A DNA stretch of 64,000 nt from CAIXSC01 sp046349915 (GTDB taxonomy: Bacteria > Planctomycetota > Planctomycetia > Pirellulales > Pirellulaceae), in assembly GCA_046349915.1 (NCBI GenBank), contig JAXMBL010000006.1, forward strand, positions 186,001 to 250,000, in the 5' to 3' direction. This document shows, one piece after another, positions 35,707-44,339 of the stretch (position 1 is the stretch's first letter; each line of letters starts with the position of its first letter). The notes beneath the pieces were generated by a model that saw only the letters and a program-made list of their open reading frames with translations, did no database searches and was not told where the DNA came from. The position numbers and the translations under genes are program-made.

Positions 35707-38376
35707 CTAAATCCATCCGCGTCGAGTCAGCCAGGTTTTGACAGCATGCGTCACGGCGGCGTACGCCACGAGCGTGACGCCAAGCCACGGCCAGAACGCG
35801 AGCGGAGGAGTTGTGAAACCCAGATAATCGCCAAGCGGCGAGTAGGGAATAACTGCCCCCACGACGGCCACCAAGGTGGTCGTCGCCAGCAAGGGCCATG
35901 ATGCTCGGCTCTGCACGAAGGGGATTCGATTCGTGCGAATGATGTGGATGATGAGAGTCTGCGTCAGCAAGCTTTCGAGAAACCAACTTGTTTGAAACAG
36001 CGATTGGCTCTTCGCCAAAGTCTCGGGCGTACCGACCTCGCGACAATTGAACAGATAGAGCAGCACCAGAAACGAAGAGTAATCGAAGAGCGACGAGCAA
36101 GGACCGACCATGAAGATGAATCGAGCCAATTGATTCATGTTCCAAGGTCGTGGCTTTTCAATCTGCTCCTCATCGACGTCGTCGGTAGGAATGGCCGTCT
36201 GGCTGATGTCGTAGAGCAAGTTGTTGGCGAGAATTTGAATCGGCGCGAGGGGGAGAAATGGAACGAAGATGCTAGCTCCGAGCACACTGAACATGTTGCC
36301 AAAGTTGCTGCTCGCTCCCATGCGTACGTACTTGAGAATGTTCGCGAAGACCTTTCTTCCTTCGACCACGCCTGCTTCCAGCACCAGTAACGATTTCTCC
36401 AGCAAAATCAAATCGGCGGATTCTTTCGCGATATCAACCGCCGAGTCGACGCTGACTCCGACATCCGCCGCTCGCAGCGCAGGTGCGTCGTTGATTCCAT
36501 CCCCCATGAATCCCACGACATGACCGCGAGACTTGATCGCCTCGACGATGCGCTGCTTGTGGATGGGCGAAACTCGGGCAAACAGCGTACAGTGAGCGGC
36601 CTTCTCCTTCAGTTCTTCGTCGGTCAGCGACTCGATCTCACTCCCCAGTAACACCTGATCAGTCGCCACTCCTACCTCATGGCATATCTTGCGAGCCACC
36701 AGATCGTTATCCCCCGTAACCACCTTGATCGCGACTCCCAGCTTCCCCAATGCCTGAATGGCGACCCTCGCAGACTCCTTAGGGGGATCAAGAAAAGCGA
36801 CGTAGCCATGCAGTACCAACTCGCGCTCATCGGATTTCGTGTAAGCGGTCTGCGGACCACTCTCGTGGCGAGGCTCGCATTTCCTGGTCGCAATCGCCAA
36901 AACCCGAAAACCGTCCGCAGATAACCGCTCGTACTCCTCCTGCAAATCTTCAATCACGAGCGGTTCGATCGGAAACAACTCACTGTCCAGCTGAAACTGA
37001 GAACAGCGTGGAAATATCGCCTCGGGCGCTCCCTTGGTGATCATCAAGTCATGCCCCGCAGGCATACGAACCACCACCGACATCACTCGACGCTGAAAGT
37101 CAAAAGGGATCTCGTCGACTTTCCAACAATCAGGGATGACGGCGTGAGCGTGAGAATCGCTGTGCGCCAAAACGGCTCGATCCAAAACGTTTCGCAATCC
37201 CGTCTGAAAGTGGCTGTTGAGATATGCGAGCGTGAGAACATAGTCATCATCCTTGAGCACGACATCGCAATGACGCTCGAGGATGACTCGATCCATGGTT
37301 AACGTACCAGTCTTGTCGGTGCAGAGTACGTCCATGGCGCCGAGGTTCTGAATCGCATTCAGTCGCTTCACGACGACCTTCCTAGCGCTCATGATCAGCG
37401 CGCCCTTGGAAAGACACACGGTAACAATCATCGGCAGCATTTCCGGCGTCAGGCCGACGGCGACCGCGAGCGCGAAGAAGAACGCTTGCGACCAATTCCC
37501 CTTGAGCAAGCCGTTCAACAGGAAGACCACTGGCGCTAGCACCAGGAGCACGACGATCATCAAGCGAGTGAAGTCCGCGACGCCTCGTTCGAAGGCTGAT
37601 GGAGGTTCCTGATGCTGAAGCGATTCCGCCAAACTTCCCAAATAGGTGTCGGCTCCCGTTGCCACGACGATCCCCGTACCCGTTCCACTCTCGACATTGG
37701 TCCCCAGGAAGGCAATGTTGGTGAACTCTATCGGAGAAACAGTAGTCGCCCCCGCCCACCGTTCAGTCTTCTCGACGGAAAATGCTTCACCTGTCAGCGT
37801 TGCCTGAACGATGAATAGGTCCTTCACGACGACGAGACGGATATCCGCCGGCGCCATGTCGCCTGCGGACAGTTGTACCAGGTCGCCCGGAACCAGTTGG
37901 GCAACGGGAATTTCACAGGCTTGGCCATCGCGAACGACGGTCGCCGTCAAGGAAATCAACGACTTCAACTTAGCGGCCGCACGATCAGCTTTAGCCTCCT
38001 GGACCAACTTCAGACTGACTCCTAGAACGATCATCAAGGCCATGGTGAAAGCGGCTCGAGCATCGCCAGTCGCCGCGGAGACTATGGCCAGCACCAGTAG
38101 CAGCAAGACGAGCGGATTGGCGACCGCATGCCCAATCAGCTTCAAGAACCCGAGTCGTGGGCTGGGCGCCAACGAATTGAAGCCGAATTCCGCGAGCCGC
38201 GATTGAGCTTCGTCTGAAGTAAGCCCAGCAGCACTCGAGTTCAGCTGCTCATAGAGCTTTGCTACGGGTAACGAAGCTGCCTGCAGCAAGCGTTGCGAAA
38301 CGGGACCGCTCGGTAACCGCCGATCTCTCAACGGAAGCGGTCGCTTCGGCAAGATGGCATGGGGATTCTGAGGCAT
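35707..38376 (-). CDS. mgtA: Mg2+-importing P-type ATPase, P3B type
   Basis: 889 aa, ten-helix P-type ATPase. Key sites: TLTGEAFSVEK in the actuator domain (TGE), CTDKTGTLTMD with the phosphorylated Asp near residue 354, KGAPEAIF for nucleotide binding, VTGDNDLVARKIC and GFMGDGINDAPALRAADVG for the P-domain hinge. GASSNFGNMFSVLGA in the M5/M6 region and NNLLYDISQ are signatures of MgtA/MgtB. It imports Mg2+ into the cytosol. No mgtC or Mg2+ leader element was recognised. It stands alone, with convergent genes on the left and a divergent gene on the right. Confidence 0.93.
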   Translation of the reverse strand: MPQNPHAILPKRPLPLRDRRLPSGPVSQRLLQAASLPVAKLYEQLNSSAAGLTSDEAQSRLAEFGFNSLAPSPRLGFLKLIGHAVANPLVLLLLVLAIVSAATGDARAAFTMALMIVLGVSLKLVQEAKADRAAAKLKSLISLTATVVRDGQACEIPVAQLVPGDLVQLSAGDMAPADIRLVVVKDLFIVQATLTGEAFSVEKTERWAGATTVSPIEFTNIAFLGTNVESGTGTGIVVATGADTYLGSLAESLQHQEPPSAFERGVADFTRLMIVVLLVLAPVVFLLNGLLKGNWSQAFFFALAVAVGLTPEMLPMIVTVCLSKGALIMSARKVVVKRLNAIQNLGAMDVLCTDKTGTLTMDRVILERHCDVVLKDDDYVLTLAYLNSHFQTGLRNVLDRAVLAHSDSHAHAVIPDCWKVDEIPFDFQRRVMSVVVRMPAGHDLMITKGAPEAIFPRCSQFQLDSELFPIEPLVIEDLQEEYERLSADGFRVLAIATRKCEPRHESGPQTAYTKSDERELVLHGYVAFLDPPKESARVAIQALGKLGVAIKVVTGDNDLVARKICHEVGVATDQVLLGSEIESLTDEELKEKAAHCTLFARVSPIHKQRIVEAIKSRGHVVGFMGDGINDAPALRAADVGVSVDSAVDIAKESADLILLEKSLLVLEAGVVEGRKVFANILKYVRMGASSNFGNMFSVLGASIFVPFLPLAPIQILANNLLYDISQTAIPTDDVDEEQIEKPRPWNMNQLARFIFMVGPCSSLFDYSSFLVLLYLFNCREVGTPETLAKSQSLFQTSWFLESLLTQTLIIHIIRTNRIPFVQSRASWPLLATTTLVAVVGAVIPYSPLGDYLGFTTPPLAFWPWLGVTLVAYAAVTHAVKTWLTRRGWI

Positions 38377-38517
38377 ATGGTTGAGGGCTGGCTCAGGTCA
38401 TGGATCAATCAGCTCGATTGAACTCGGTGTCAATTCATGAGAAACTTGGGCAAGTCACACGCAGCTTCATCCGTTGTCGCTCGCCGGGTGACGAGACCTT
38501 TTCCAGGATATCATGGC

Positions 38518-39075
38518 ATGCCTTCCTCGGTTTTGGCGGGATTCCAATTGCCATCACGTAAGCAAATCGTAATCATTCTGGCCGCATTGAGCCTGACGGC
38601 ATGTTGCCAACATGCTTGGTACTGGGACCAGTTGCCCGAGCGAGTCGCGACTCATTTCGGCGCTCAAGGCCAGCCCAATGATTGGATGAATCGCACGGCA
38701 GCAACTCTCGTCATGCTGGCGACACAGATTGGTCTTCCCTGGTTGCTGTATGGGATCGCCGGTTCGATTCACTTTTTCCCCATTTCCTTGATCAATGTGC
38801 CGAATCGAGAGTACTGGCTGCAGGGTGAGCGACGCGATGCGGCCTTGGATTACGTACAGCGAATGGTGGGCAGCGTGGCGATCCTTTCTTCGTTGCTCAC
38901 GGCTGTCATCGCTCACCTGGCTTTTGATGCCAACCGGACAGGCCAGGGATTAGCCATGGGGTGGTTTGGATTCGCAATGGCCATCCACATGATGGCCGTC
39001 ACTTTGCTGGTGGCGGCTCTTTACGTTCGTTTTCGACTGCCACGCGAAATCAAGCCGTCCGCGAGTGTCAGGTGA
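38518..39075 (+). CDS. DUF1648 membrane protein
   Basis: 185 aa from the ATG with AGGA at 9 nt; the frame is open to 38437, so an earlier start is possible. Four membrane helices. After the first, YWDQLPERVATHFGAQGQPNDW is the DUF1648 signature, seen as LPERVATHF and GQPNDW; this domain is common in SdpI-type and extracytoplasmic regulators such as immunity proteins, facing outside. A role in signal reception is possible. It ends with a TGA that overlaps the GTG start of the acyltransferase downstream. Confidence 0.75.
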   Translation: MPSSVLAGFQLPSRKQIVIILAALSLTACCQHAWYWDQLPERVATHFGAQGQPNDWMNRTAATLVMLATQIGLPWLLYGIAGSIHFFPISLINVPNREYWLQGERRDAALDYVQRMVGSVAILSSLLTAVIAHLAFDANRTGQGLAMGWFGFAMAIHMMAVTLLVAALYVRFRLPREIKPSASVR

Positions 39076-40349
39076 GTTCCACAGTCGGCAAGTCCACGCT
39101 GACAGCGCTGTCGGGCGTCCGTTTTGTGGCGGCAGTGCACATCCTGCTCTTCCATATCGCGGAAGGAGAGCGAGTCGCCATCGCCGCGGGCGACACGCCT
39201 CCCTATCGTCTCTTCGCCGATCTGCCGGTCTGGCTCTCGACCATCATCCATCGAGGATATTGTTCGACGAGCTTCTTTTTTCTCCTATCCGGTATTGTGC
39301 TCGCCTATCTGTACCTAGATGCCGAGGGCCAACTTGCGACCACACCTCAGAAGTTCCTGACAGCCCGCTTTACTCGCCTGTATCCATTCCACGCAGTCGT
39401 GCTTGTCCTGTTAGCGATCCTCGTACTGCCCGTGGTAACGTACCTCTGGTGGTCTGATCCACAGACCTTGGCGAACTTTCAGACGCCGCTTGGTGGAACA
39501 CCGTCGCTCTTCGGACGACCGCTCTCGCCGCCGCTCTACCTGACGATCAGTTGTGTCTTGAATCTGCTGTTGATTCAAGCTTGGTTTCCCGAGTTTGCCT
39601 TGTCCGGCAACTTCGCCACTTGGGCTCTTTCGACGGTCGCCTTCTTCTACATCGTGTTCCCGCGGCTCGGTCCCTGGCTCGCCCGACTTGAACGTCGAGT
39701 GCAGTGGATGTTGCTGGCATTGGCCCCCTTCGTTTCATTGCTCCCAACGCTTGTCTACATGCAGTTCGAGGAAGCCTCCGAACAGCTTACGTTGGCCAGC
39801 GAATTCTTGTTTCGCTTCCCACCGTTCTGGCTCGCCCATTTCGTGATGGGAATTCTAGTCACCCGATTGGCTCGCTTGAGTCGACATCCACATCCAGCGG
39901 CACAAACCGAGCCTTCGTCACCGACGTCGCGATCGAGGCAACCCAGCTTGGGCGATATCGCCCTTGGCGTGGCGATCGTCCTGATGGCCATCCCGGACGC
40001 TCGCTGGTCTTCCTGGTTGCGGCTCAGCGATGGCGGGCCTCATTTCCTCTTCCGCCACGGAGCTCTTGCGCCGCTGTTCATCGTCATGGCTTTCGATTTC
40101 GCGCGAGGGCGTGGTTGGGCGAGCTGGCTGCTATCCGCGAGTTGGTTGCAACGATTGGGAGCGGCCACCTATTCGGTCTTCATCCTTCAGATCTTCTTCA
40201 TGGTAGTCGCCGTGGGAATCGCCTTTCTTCCTCTGCCCTCGCTTGCGCGACTCATTGCGATCGTTCTTGTGACTGCGGCTCTCACTTGGCTGGCCGACCG
40301 GTACGTTGATCAACCGCTTGTCCGTAAAGTTAAGCAGTTCCTTTCGTAG
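39072..40349 (+). CDS. Acyltransferase-3 family membrane protein
   Basis: 425 aa from GTG, whose last two bases belong to the preceding stop (GTGA). The frame is open further upstream, but there it would overlap the DUF1648 gene by over 100 bases. About ten membrane helices. Near the N-terminus, LSGVRFVAAVHILLFHI has the conserved Arg and His of OafA-type O-acyltransferases; FFFLLSGIVLAYLYLD is the second signature; ARFTRLYPFHAVVLV carries R-x-x-R-x-Y/L-P. It transfers acetyl or other acyl groups to cell-surface polysaccharide, peptidoglycan or lipid. Confidence 0.88.
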   Translation: MSSTVGKSTLTALSGVRFVAAVHILLFHIAEGERVAIAAGDTPPYRLFADLPVWLSTIIHRGYCSTSFFFLLSGIVLAYLYLDAEGQLATTPQKFLTARFTRLYPFHAVVLVLLAILVLPVVTYLWWSDPQTLANFQTPLGGTPSLFGRPLSPPLYLTISCVLNLLLIQAWFPEFALSGNFATWALSTVAFFYIVFPRLGPWLARLERRVQWMLLALAPFVSLLPTLVYMQFEEASEQLTLASEFLFRFPPFWLAHFVMGILVTRLARLSRHPHPAAQTEPSSPTSRSRQPSLGDIALGVAIVLMAIPDARWSSWLRLSDGGPHFLFRHGALAPLFIVMAFDFARGRGWASWLLSASWLQRLGAATYSVFILQIFFMVVAVGIAFLPLPSLARLIAIVLVTAALTWLADRYVDQPLVRKVKQFLS

Positions 40350-40559
40350 CGGAATTCGCAAGAATTCCGACCGCTCGCCGGCGAACGAACGCCGCAAAGA
40401 AAACGTAGCTCGCACGCAGGCGTCGGAACTCTTGCGAGTTCCGCTACAAGAACGCACCGTAGCGGAATTCGCAAGAATTCCGATCTCACGCCGCCGAACA
40501 AACCCCGCAAGGAAATACAACGCGCACGCTGACGGCGGAACTCTTGCGAGTTCCGCTAC
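40346..40559. repeat. Two tandem long inverted-repeat units, family B
   Basis: Unit 1 is 40346-40447, unit 2 is 40459-40559. Each has 24-bp outer arms (left 40346-40369 and 40459-40482; right 40424-40447 and 40536-40559) that pair with few mismatches. Each arm is itself a hairpin GGAATTCGCAAGAATTCC. The interiors also match each other. They lie between the stop codons of convergent genes and may work as bidirectional terminator. A single small copy is at 49032-49052. Confidence 0.9.
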
Positions 40560-40584
40560 AAAGATCGAAGCGTACGTTCCTACG

Positions 40585-41526
40585 CTATCGACGAATACTC
40601 GTCTCGCGGACGTTCTCCACGCCAGCCGCGACATGTCCGCCCACGGCGCCGATGACCTGATAGAGCCCGCCGATCCGCACGCCGGAGGGACTTACGACGC
40701 TGTCGAGCTCTCCGCCCAACTCCATTCCGTAGCGAGCGTAGAGGATGCGTCGAGTGCTCGCGATCTCGTCGGGCTCGCCGCGAATCGCGACATATTGAAG
40801 CACCTCTTGAGTCGCCAGCGTCTCGTGCCACATGGCGATAATGGGCAGAGTCTGCGCGGTCGCGTAAGTGCCGGGGTAATCGCGCTGGTGAACATCCTTG
40901 GCGTACGCGGATTCGGCCAGCCCAAGCGCGGGAACGTCCGAGTAGACGTAAAGCGAATTGGTATAGGGATTGTATTCGTCGCCGCCAAAGATCCTCCCCG
41001 GCAGCAACGTGTACTCGACCTGCTTGAGCAAGCCGATAGTATAACGCCAGCCCGCGCCCACGCGTTTGTTGGCGACTAATCGCTTCCACTCTTCGATCGG
41101 TGCATATTGGTTCACTCGCACCTTCACATCGGACAGCTGTCGGTCGGCCAGGTAAGCGGAAATGTCCTGAGTGGTCTCGCTGGACACCTGGTGATTGTCC
41201 GCCCGCGAGTCCCACAGCAGTAGCTTGCGGGGAATACCAACGACCCAGCCAATTCCATCGATAAGAGGACGACGCGAACCATATTCGATGTCGATCGTGG
41301 GGCCTCCCACGCGAGGCAGGTCGATGTAGTCCCCCTCCCACGCCGTCGCATCCGGCCCCAAAGTCCCGTCGATGGCCTCGGCAAACGGCTCGTCAACCGG
41401 CAGAGGAACGGACGAGGAGAACACCTGATCGGGATCGGACAACTGCCCCAAGACCACTCGCGGCGTGAGCAGCTCGGCGCCGGAAACAAGTGCGATGAAC
41501 AGGAATGCGAGACCGAGTGGCTTCAT
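40585..41526 (-). CDS. Exported conserved protein of unknown function
   Basis: 313 aa from the ATG followed by the signal sequence KPLGLAFLFIALVSGA (cleavage near VVLG-Q); the frame is open about 97 codons upstream, but those cross repeats and lack signal features. SD CAGGA upstream. Motifs seen are DGTLGPDATAWEG, FGGDEYNPYTNSLYVYSD, and IIAMWHETLATQEVLQYVA. The HE pair with later acidic residues is weakly reminiscent of a metallopeptidase helix, but there is no HExxH. No family recognised. Convergent with the acyltransferase, separated by family B repeats. Confidence 0.6.
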   Translation of the reverse strand: MKPLGLAFLFIALVSGAELLTPRVVLGQLSDPDQVFSSSVPLPVDEPFAEAIDGTLGPDATAWEGDYIDLPRVGGPTIDIEYGSRRPLIDGIGWVVGIPRKLLLWDSRADNHQVSSETTQDISAYLADRQLSDVKVRVNQYAPIEEWKRLVANKRVGAGWRYTIGLLKQVEYTLLPGRIFGGDEYNPYTNSLYVYSDVPALGLAESAYAKDVHQRDYPGTYATAQTLPIIAMWHETLATQEVLQYVAIRGEPDEIASTRRILYARYGMELGGELDSVVSPSGVRIGGLYQVIGAVGGHVAAGVENVRETSIRR

Positions 41527-41749
41527 CGTAGGAAATTTCCTGAGGTGAACAAGGAAGCGTATCGGCGTCAGCTCGCAACCCGTCAGACCGTCCTGCCCGA
41601 CCCAGTAGGCAACCGAGCTTTCGCGGGGCGGGACAATACGCGATTGGCACGATTCCGGCAAGGCGATTGGCGGTGCGTCAAGTGTCTCGTCGCAGCTAAG
41701 AGCATCGACGGACTGGAATCGGTCCTTGATGTACGACGGTTTGTGCCTC

Positions 41750-41817
41750 GTGGGGCAGGTTTTCAACCTGCCCGGCTGGGTTGATGAACCGCGAGGCAGG
41801 TTAAAAACCTGCCCCAC
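41750..41817. repeat. 68-bp nested inverted repeat, family C
   Basis: Outer arms GTGGGGCAGGTTTT (41750-41763) and its complement (41804-41817); each half is also a hairpin (GGGCAGGTT/AACCTGCCC at 41753-41773 and GGCAGGTT/AACCTGCC at 41795-41813). It can switch between one long and two short stems. Confidence 0.8.
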
Positions 41818-41873
41818 AACAAACTAGTTCAGACTCTCCGATCGTCGACTACGCTCGTTCTGCACGTGCAGAG

Positions 41874-41896
41874 CGACGGACTAGAAGTCCGTCGTA
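41874..41896 (-). repeat. Family A palindrome, single copy
   Basis: Core ACGGACTAGAAGTCCGT read on the plus strand, the complement of the TCT-centred variant. It is separate from the family C element by about 55 nt. Confidence 0.8.
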
Positions 41897-42012
41897 CATC
41901 GCTTTTTAAGCTGGCCAAGCACTAGTTTCCCCTGCGATTCAGTAGCCGCGTTGGTCGCGAGCGGCTATTCTGTCGCGACTTATCCACTCTTCCCTATTCC
42001 CCTGCTCATCCC

Positions 42013-43413
42013 ATGACATCCACTACGCGGCCCCGGATCGGGATTGTTGGCGGCGGCCCTGGCGGGCTAATGACCGCCTATTTCCTGGAGTCCCAGGTCA
42101 ATCGACCGATTGAATTGACCATTCTGGAAGCATCGAACCGGCTGGGGGGAAAAATCGTGACGCCTCGGTTTTCGGTCGCTTCCGCCCGCTACGAGGCGGG
42201 TGCGGCCGAGTTCTACGACTATTCAGTGGTCGACGAAGACCCACTCAAGCACCTAATCCAAGATTTGGGACTGTCGATCTCCCCCATGGGCGGACAGGCC
42301 GTCTACTGGCGTGGCCAATTCGTAGCCAACTTGGACGACTGCGAAAGAGTGCTCGGTCCCGCGCCGCGAAAAACTTGGGAAGAGTTCCATGAACGAGCCC
42401 GCAACTTAATCTCGCCAGTCGAGTTCTTTGAGCATGGGGGCGAAGAGTCACTCGACATGGGACGAACGGGCGAAACGTTGGAATATGAACTGCAACACAT
42501 CACCCAGGCGGAGATTCGCCAGTACCTGGGGACGATGATTCATAGCGATCTAGCGACCGAACCGTCTACCACCAGCGTGTCCTATGGCTTGCAGAACTAT
42601 TTGATGAACGACCCAGCCTACATGCAACTCTACGGCATCGACGGCGGGAACGAACAACTCCCTCAATCGCTTGCCGCCCGCATCGCGGCGCAGATTCGCC
42701 TCGGACTCAGCGTCCATTCGATTCGTTGCCACCCCACTGGCTCGTGGCTCGTGGAAACCCTGAACTCGGACGACCAAACGACGACCCACTCGTTCGACTC
42801 AGTCATCATCGCCTTGCCGCTCGACGCCCTCCAGCGGCTTCGCTTCGAGGGAAATCAACTCGCGGCCGCCATTCAGTCGCATCTCGACCATTACAACCAC
42901 CCGGCTCATTATTTGCGAATCACGATCGCTTTCGAGCGACCGTTTTGGCGAGGAATCTTGGCCGAGTCGTATTGCCAACTGGAGACCTTCGGCGGCTGCT
43001 GCCTCTACGACGAGTCCTCGCGATGGCCTGATTCACAGTGCGGCATCCTGGGGTGGCTGTTGAGCGGCGAGGCAGCGAGTAAGCACGCTTCGTTGGACGA
43101 TAACGAACTCATTCAACTCGCACTCGATTCACTCCCCAGCCCGCTCAAAGCGGGACGCCAATGGTTTCTTGAGGGACGAGTGCATCGATGGCTGAATGCG
43201 GTCAACGCAGTCCCCGGCGGCTGGCAAACTCGTCCATTAGACCTTCGCCACCAACCTGAGCCACTACAGCACCCGCGACTATTCATTGTGGGCGATTACC
43301 TATTTGATTCGACTCTGAACGGCGTACTCGATTCCGCCGACTATGTCGCCGATTGGCTGGCGGCCGAAATCAACGCAACACCGAATTGGCCTCGTGAGGG
43401 AGAGAAGGCTTGA
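42013..43413 (+). CDS. FAD-dependent amine oxidase/protoporphyrinogen oxidase-like protein
   Basis: 466 aa. The N-terminal Rossmann motif GIVGGGPGGLMTAYFLE and LEASNRLGGK bind FAD; LFIVGDYLFDSTLNGVLDSA near the end is the second FAD-contact motif (GD) of the amine-oxidase fold. The middle part holds the substrate domain. Substrate unknown (amine, carotenoid or porphyrin). It is the first gene of a tight trio: its stop overlaps the TTG start of the RMD1-like gene, and the DUF1624 gene follows with no gap. Confidence 0.85.
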   Translation: MTSTTRPRIGIVGGGPGGLMTAYFLESQVNRPIELTILEASNRLGGKIVTPRFSVASARYEAGAAEFYDYSVVDEDPLKHLIQDLGLSISPMGGQAVYWRGQFVANLDDCERVLGPAPRKTWEEFHERARNLISPVEFFEHGGEESLDMGRTGETLEYELQHITQAEIRQYLGTMIHSDLATEPSTTSVSYGLQNYLMNDPAYMQLYGIDGGNEQLPQSLAARIAAQIRLGLSVHSIRCHPTGSWLVETLNSDDQTTTHSFDSVIIALPLDALQRLRFEGNQLAAAIQSHLDHYNHPAHYLRITIAFERPFWRGILAESYCQLETFGGCCLYDESSRWPDSQCGILGWLLSGEAASKHASLDDNELIQLALDSLPSPLKAGRQWFLEGRVHRWLNAVNAVPGGWQTRPLDLRHQPEPLQHPRLFIVGDYLFDSTLNGVLDSADYVADWLAAEINATPNWPREGEKA

Positions 43414-44339
43414 GCGGCACAGCATCAGGAGGGGGGCAACCCGATTCAACTCAAGGCAGTTCCGCGGCCACGTCGCCCATCGCGGGACCGTGGCCTGTCG
43501 GAGCGGAGATCCTGGAATTGGAAATGGTCGCCGCGGTACCTGCGGGCATTCAGGTTTGGGCCTATTTCGCCGACCTCGATCAAGGTAAAGCGGTGGTTCG
43601 GCGACGAGCCATCGCAATCCAGGACTCCGACTTCCACGAATCGCCTGGCAAACTTGTAATCCTGTCTGTCGCTACGTCTCCCGAGGAGTCGCTCGACGCC
43701 ATCGAGCGACTGGCCTCGTGGCTTGACGAGACATCCACATCCCTAGGGGCCGGCGTCCCATTCGCCTTGCCGCGCAGCGTCTTGCTCACGCTGCATGGCG
43801 CACGCTTGTTGTGGCGACCGGGTCGAATCGCGGTATTCGCGTCCGCGGAACGTCTCCCGACGATCCTGCCAGCCATCGTGGAGGCCTCGGTCCGTGAATC
43901 CGAACTGCGATCGCTAGAACAAGAAATAGATACTCGCTGGGGACAGGTCGGCAGCGACTCCGCGCTCGCCTTCAGCTTTGGCGAACGAGATGTGCGACGT
44001 CGAACCGAATTGTCGCAGCGATTCCAGGAACTGGTCGCCCTCCGCACTCGACTCGTGCGTCTGACCCCGCATATCGAAGTGCCTCATGTCTTTCCCCCAA
44101 CGTTGGCGAGCCAAATTGCCGAACGCCTTCGCGAACGCACTCGCATGTCCGAGCGACTGGAGTTACTTGAAGGAAAACTGGAAGCTCAAGAACGAGTCTA
44201 CGAATTGTGTGGGCAACGAGCCAGCGAGTTCATGCTGGCTCGCACGGGTCATCATTTGGAATGGGCGATCATCCTGCTGCTGTTGACTCAAACCGCGCTG
44301 CTGGTGATTGAGTTAATGTCGAGTGGAAAGACGACTTAA
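43410..44339 (+). CDS. RMD1/DUF155-family membrane-anchored protein
   Basis: 309 aa with a TTG start overlapping the upstream stop (TTGAG), preceded by GGGAGAGAAGG. The C-terminal half has the RMD1/Sif pattern: LSQRFQELVALRTRL, TPHIEVPHVFPPTLASQIAE and SERLELLEGKLEAQE, then a coiled coil, and HHLEWAIILLLLTQTALL, the LEW-I-I plus C-terminal membrane helix of the family. In yeast and humans RMND1/RMD1 proteins are mitochondrial or septum proteins; bacterial roles are unclear. The N-terminal part (about 40-140) is a small alpha/beta domain. Confidence 0.7.
   Translation: MSGTASGGGQPDSTQGSSAATSPIAGPWPVGAEILELEMVAAVPAGIQVWAYFADLDQGKAVVRRRAIAIQDSDFHESPGKLVILSVATSPEESLDAIERLASWLDETSTSLGAGVPFALPRSVLLTLHGARLLWRPGRIAVFASAERLPTILPAIVEASVRESELRSLEQEIDTRWGQVGSDSALAFSFGERDVRRRTELSQRFQELVALRTRLVRLTPHIEVPHVFPPTLASQIAERLRERTRMSERLELLEGKLEAQERVYELCGQRASEFMLARTGHHLEWAIILLLLTQTALLVIELMSSGKTT

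Larger units (their letters stand above)
41527..42012. other. 486-bp intergenic region with repeats, no gene
   Basis: Divergent upstream region of the exported protein and the FAD oxidoreductase. It holds an inverted-repeat element at 41750-41817 and one family A palindrome at 41874-41896. Nothing else was recognised. Confidence 0.5.

Noticed and set aside
38437..38517. Upstream extension of the DUF1648 protein to 38437
   Set aside because: The first 27 residues are basic and not needed for the first helix; the ATG at 38518 has a better-placed AGGA. The earlier start cannot be ruled out.
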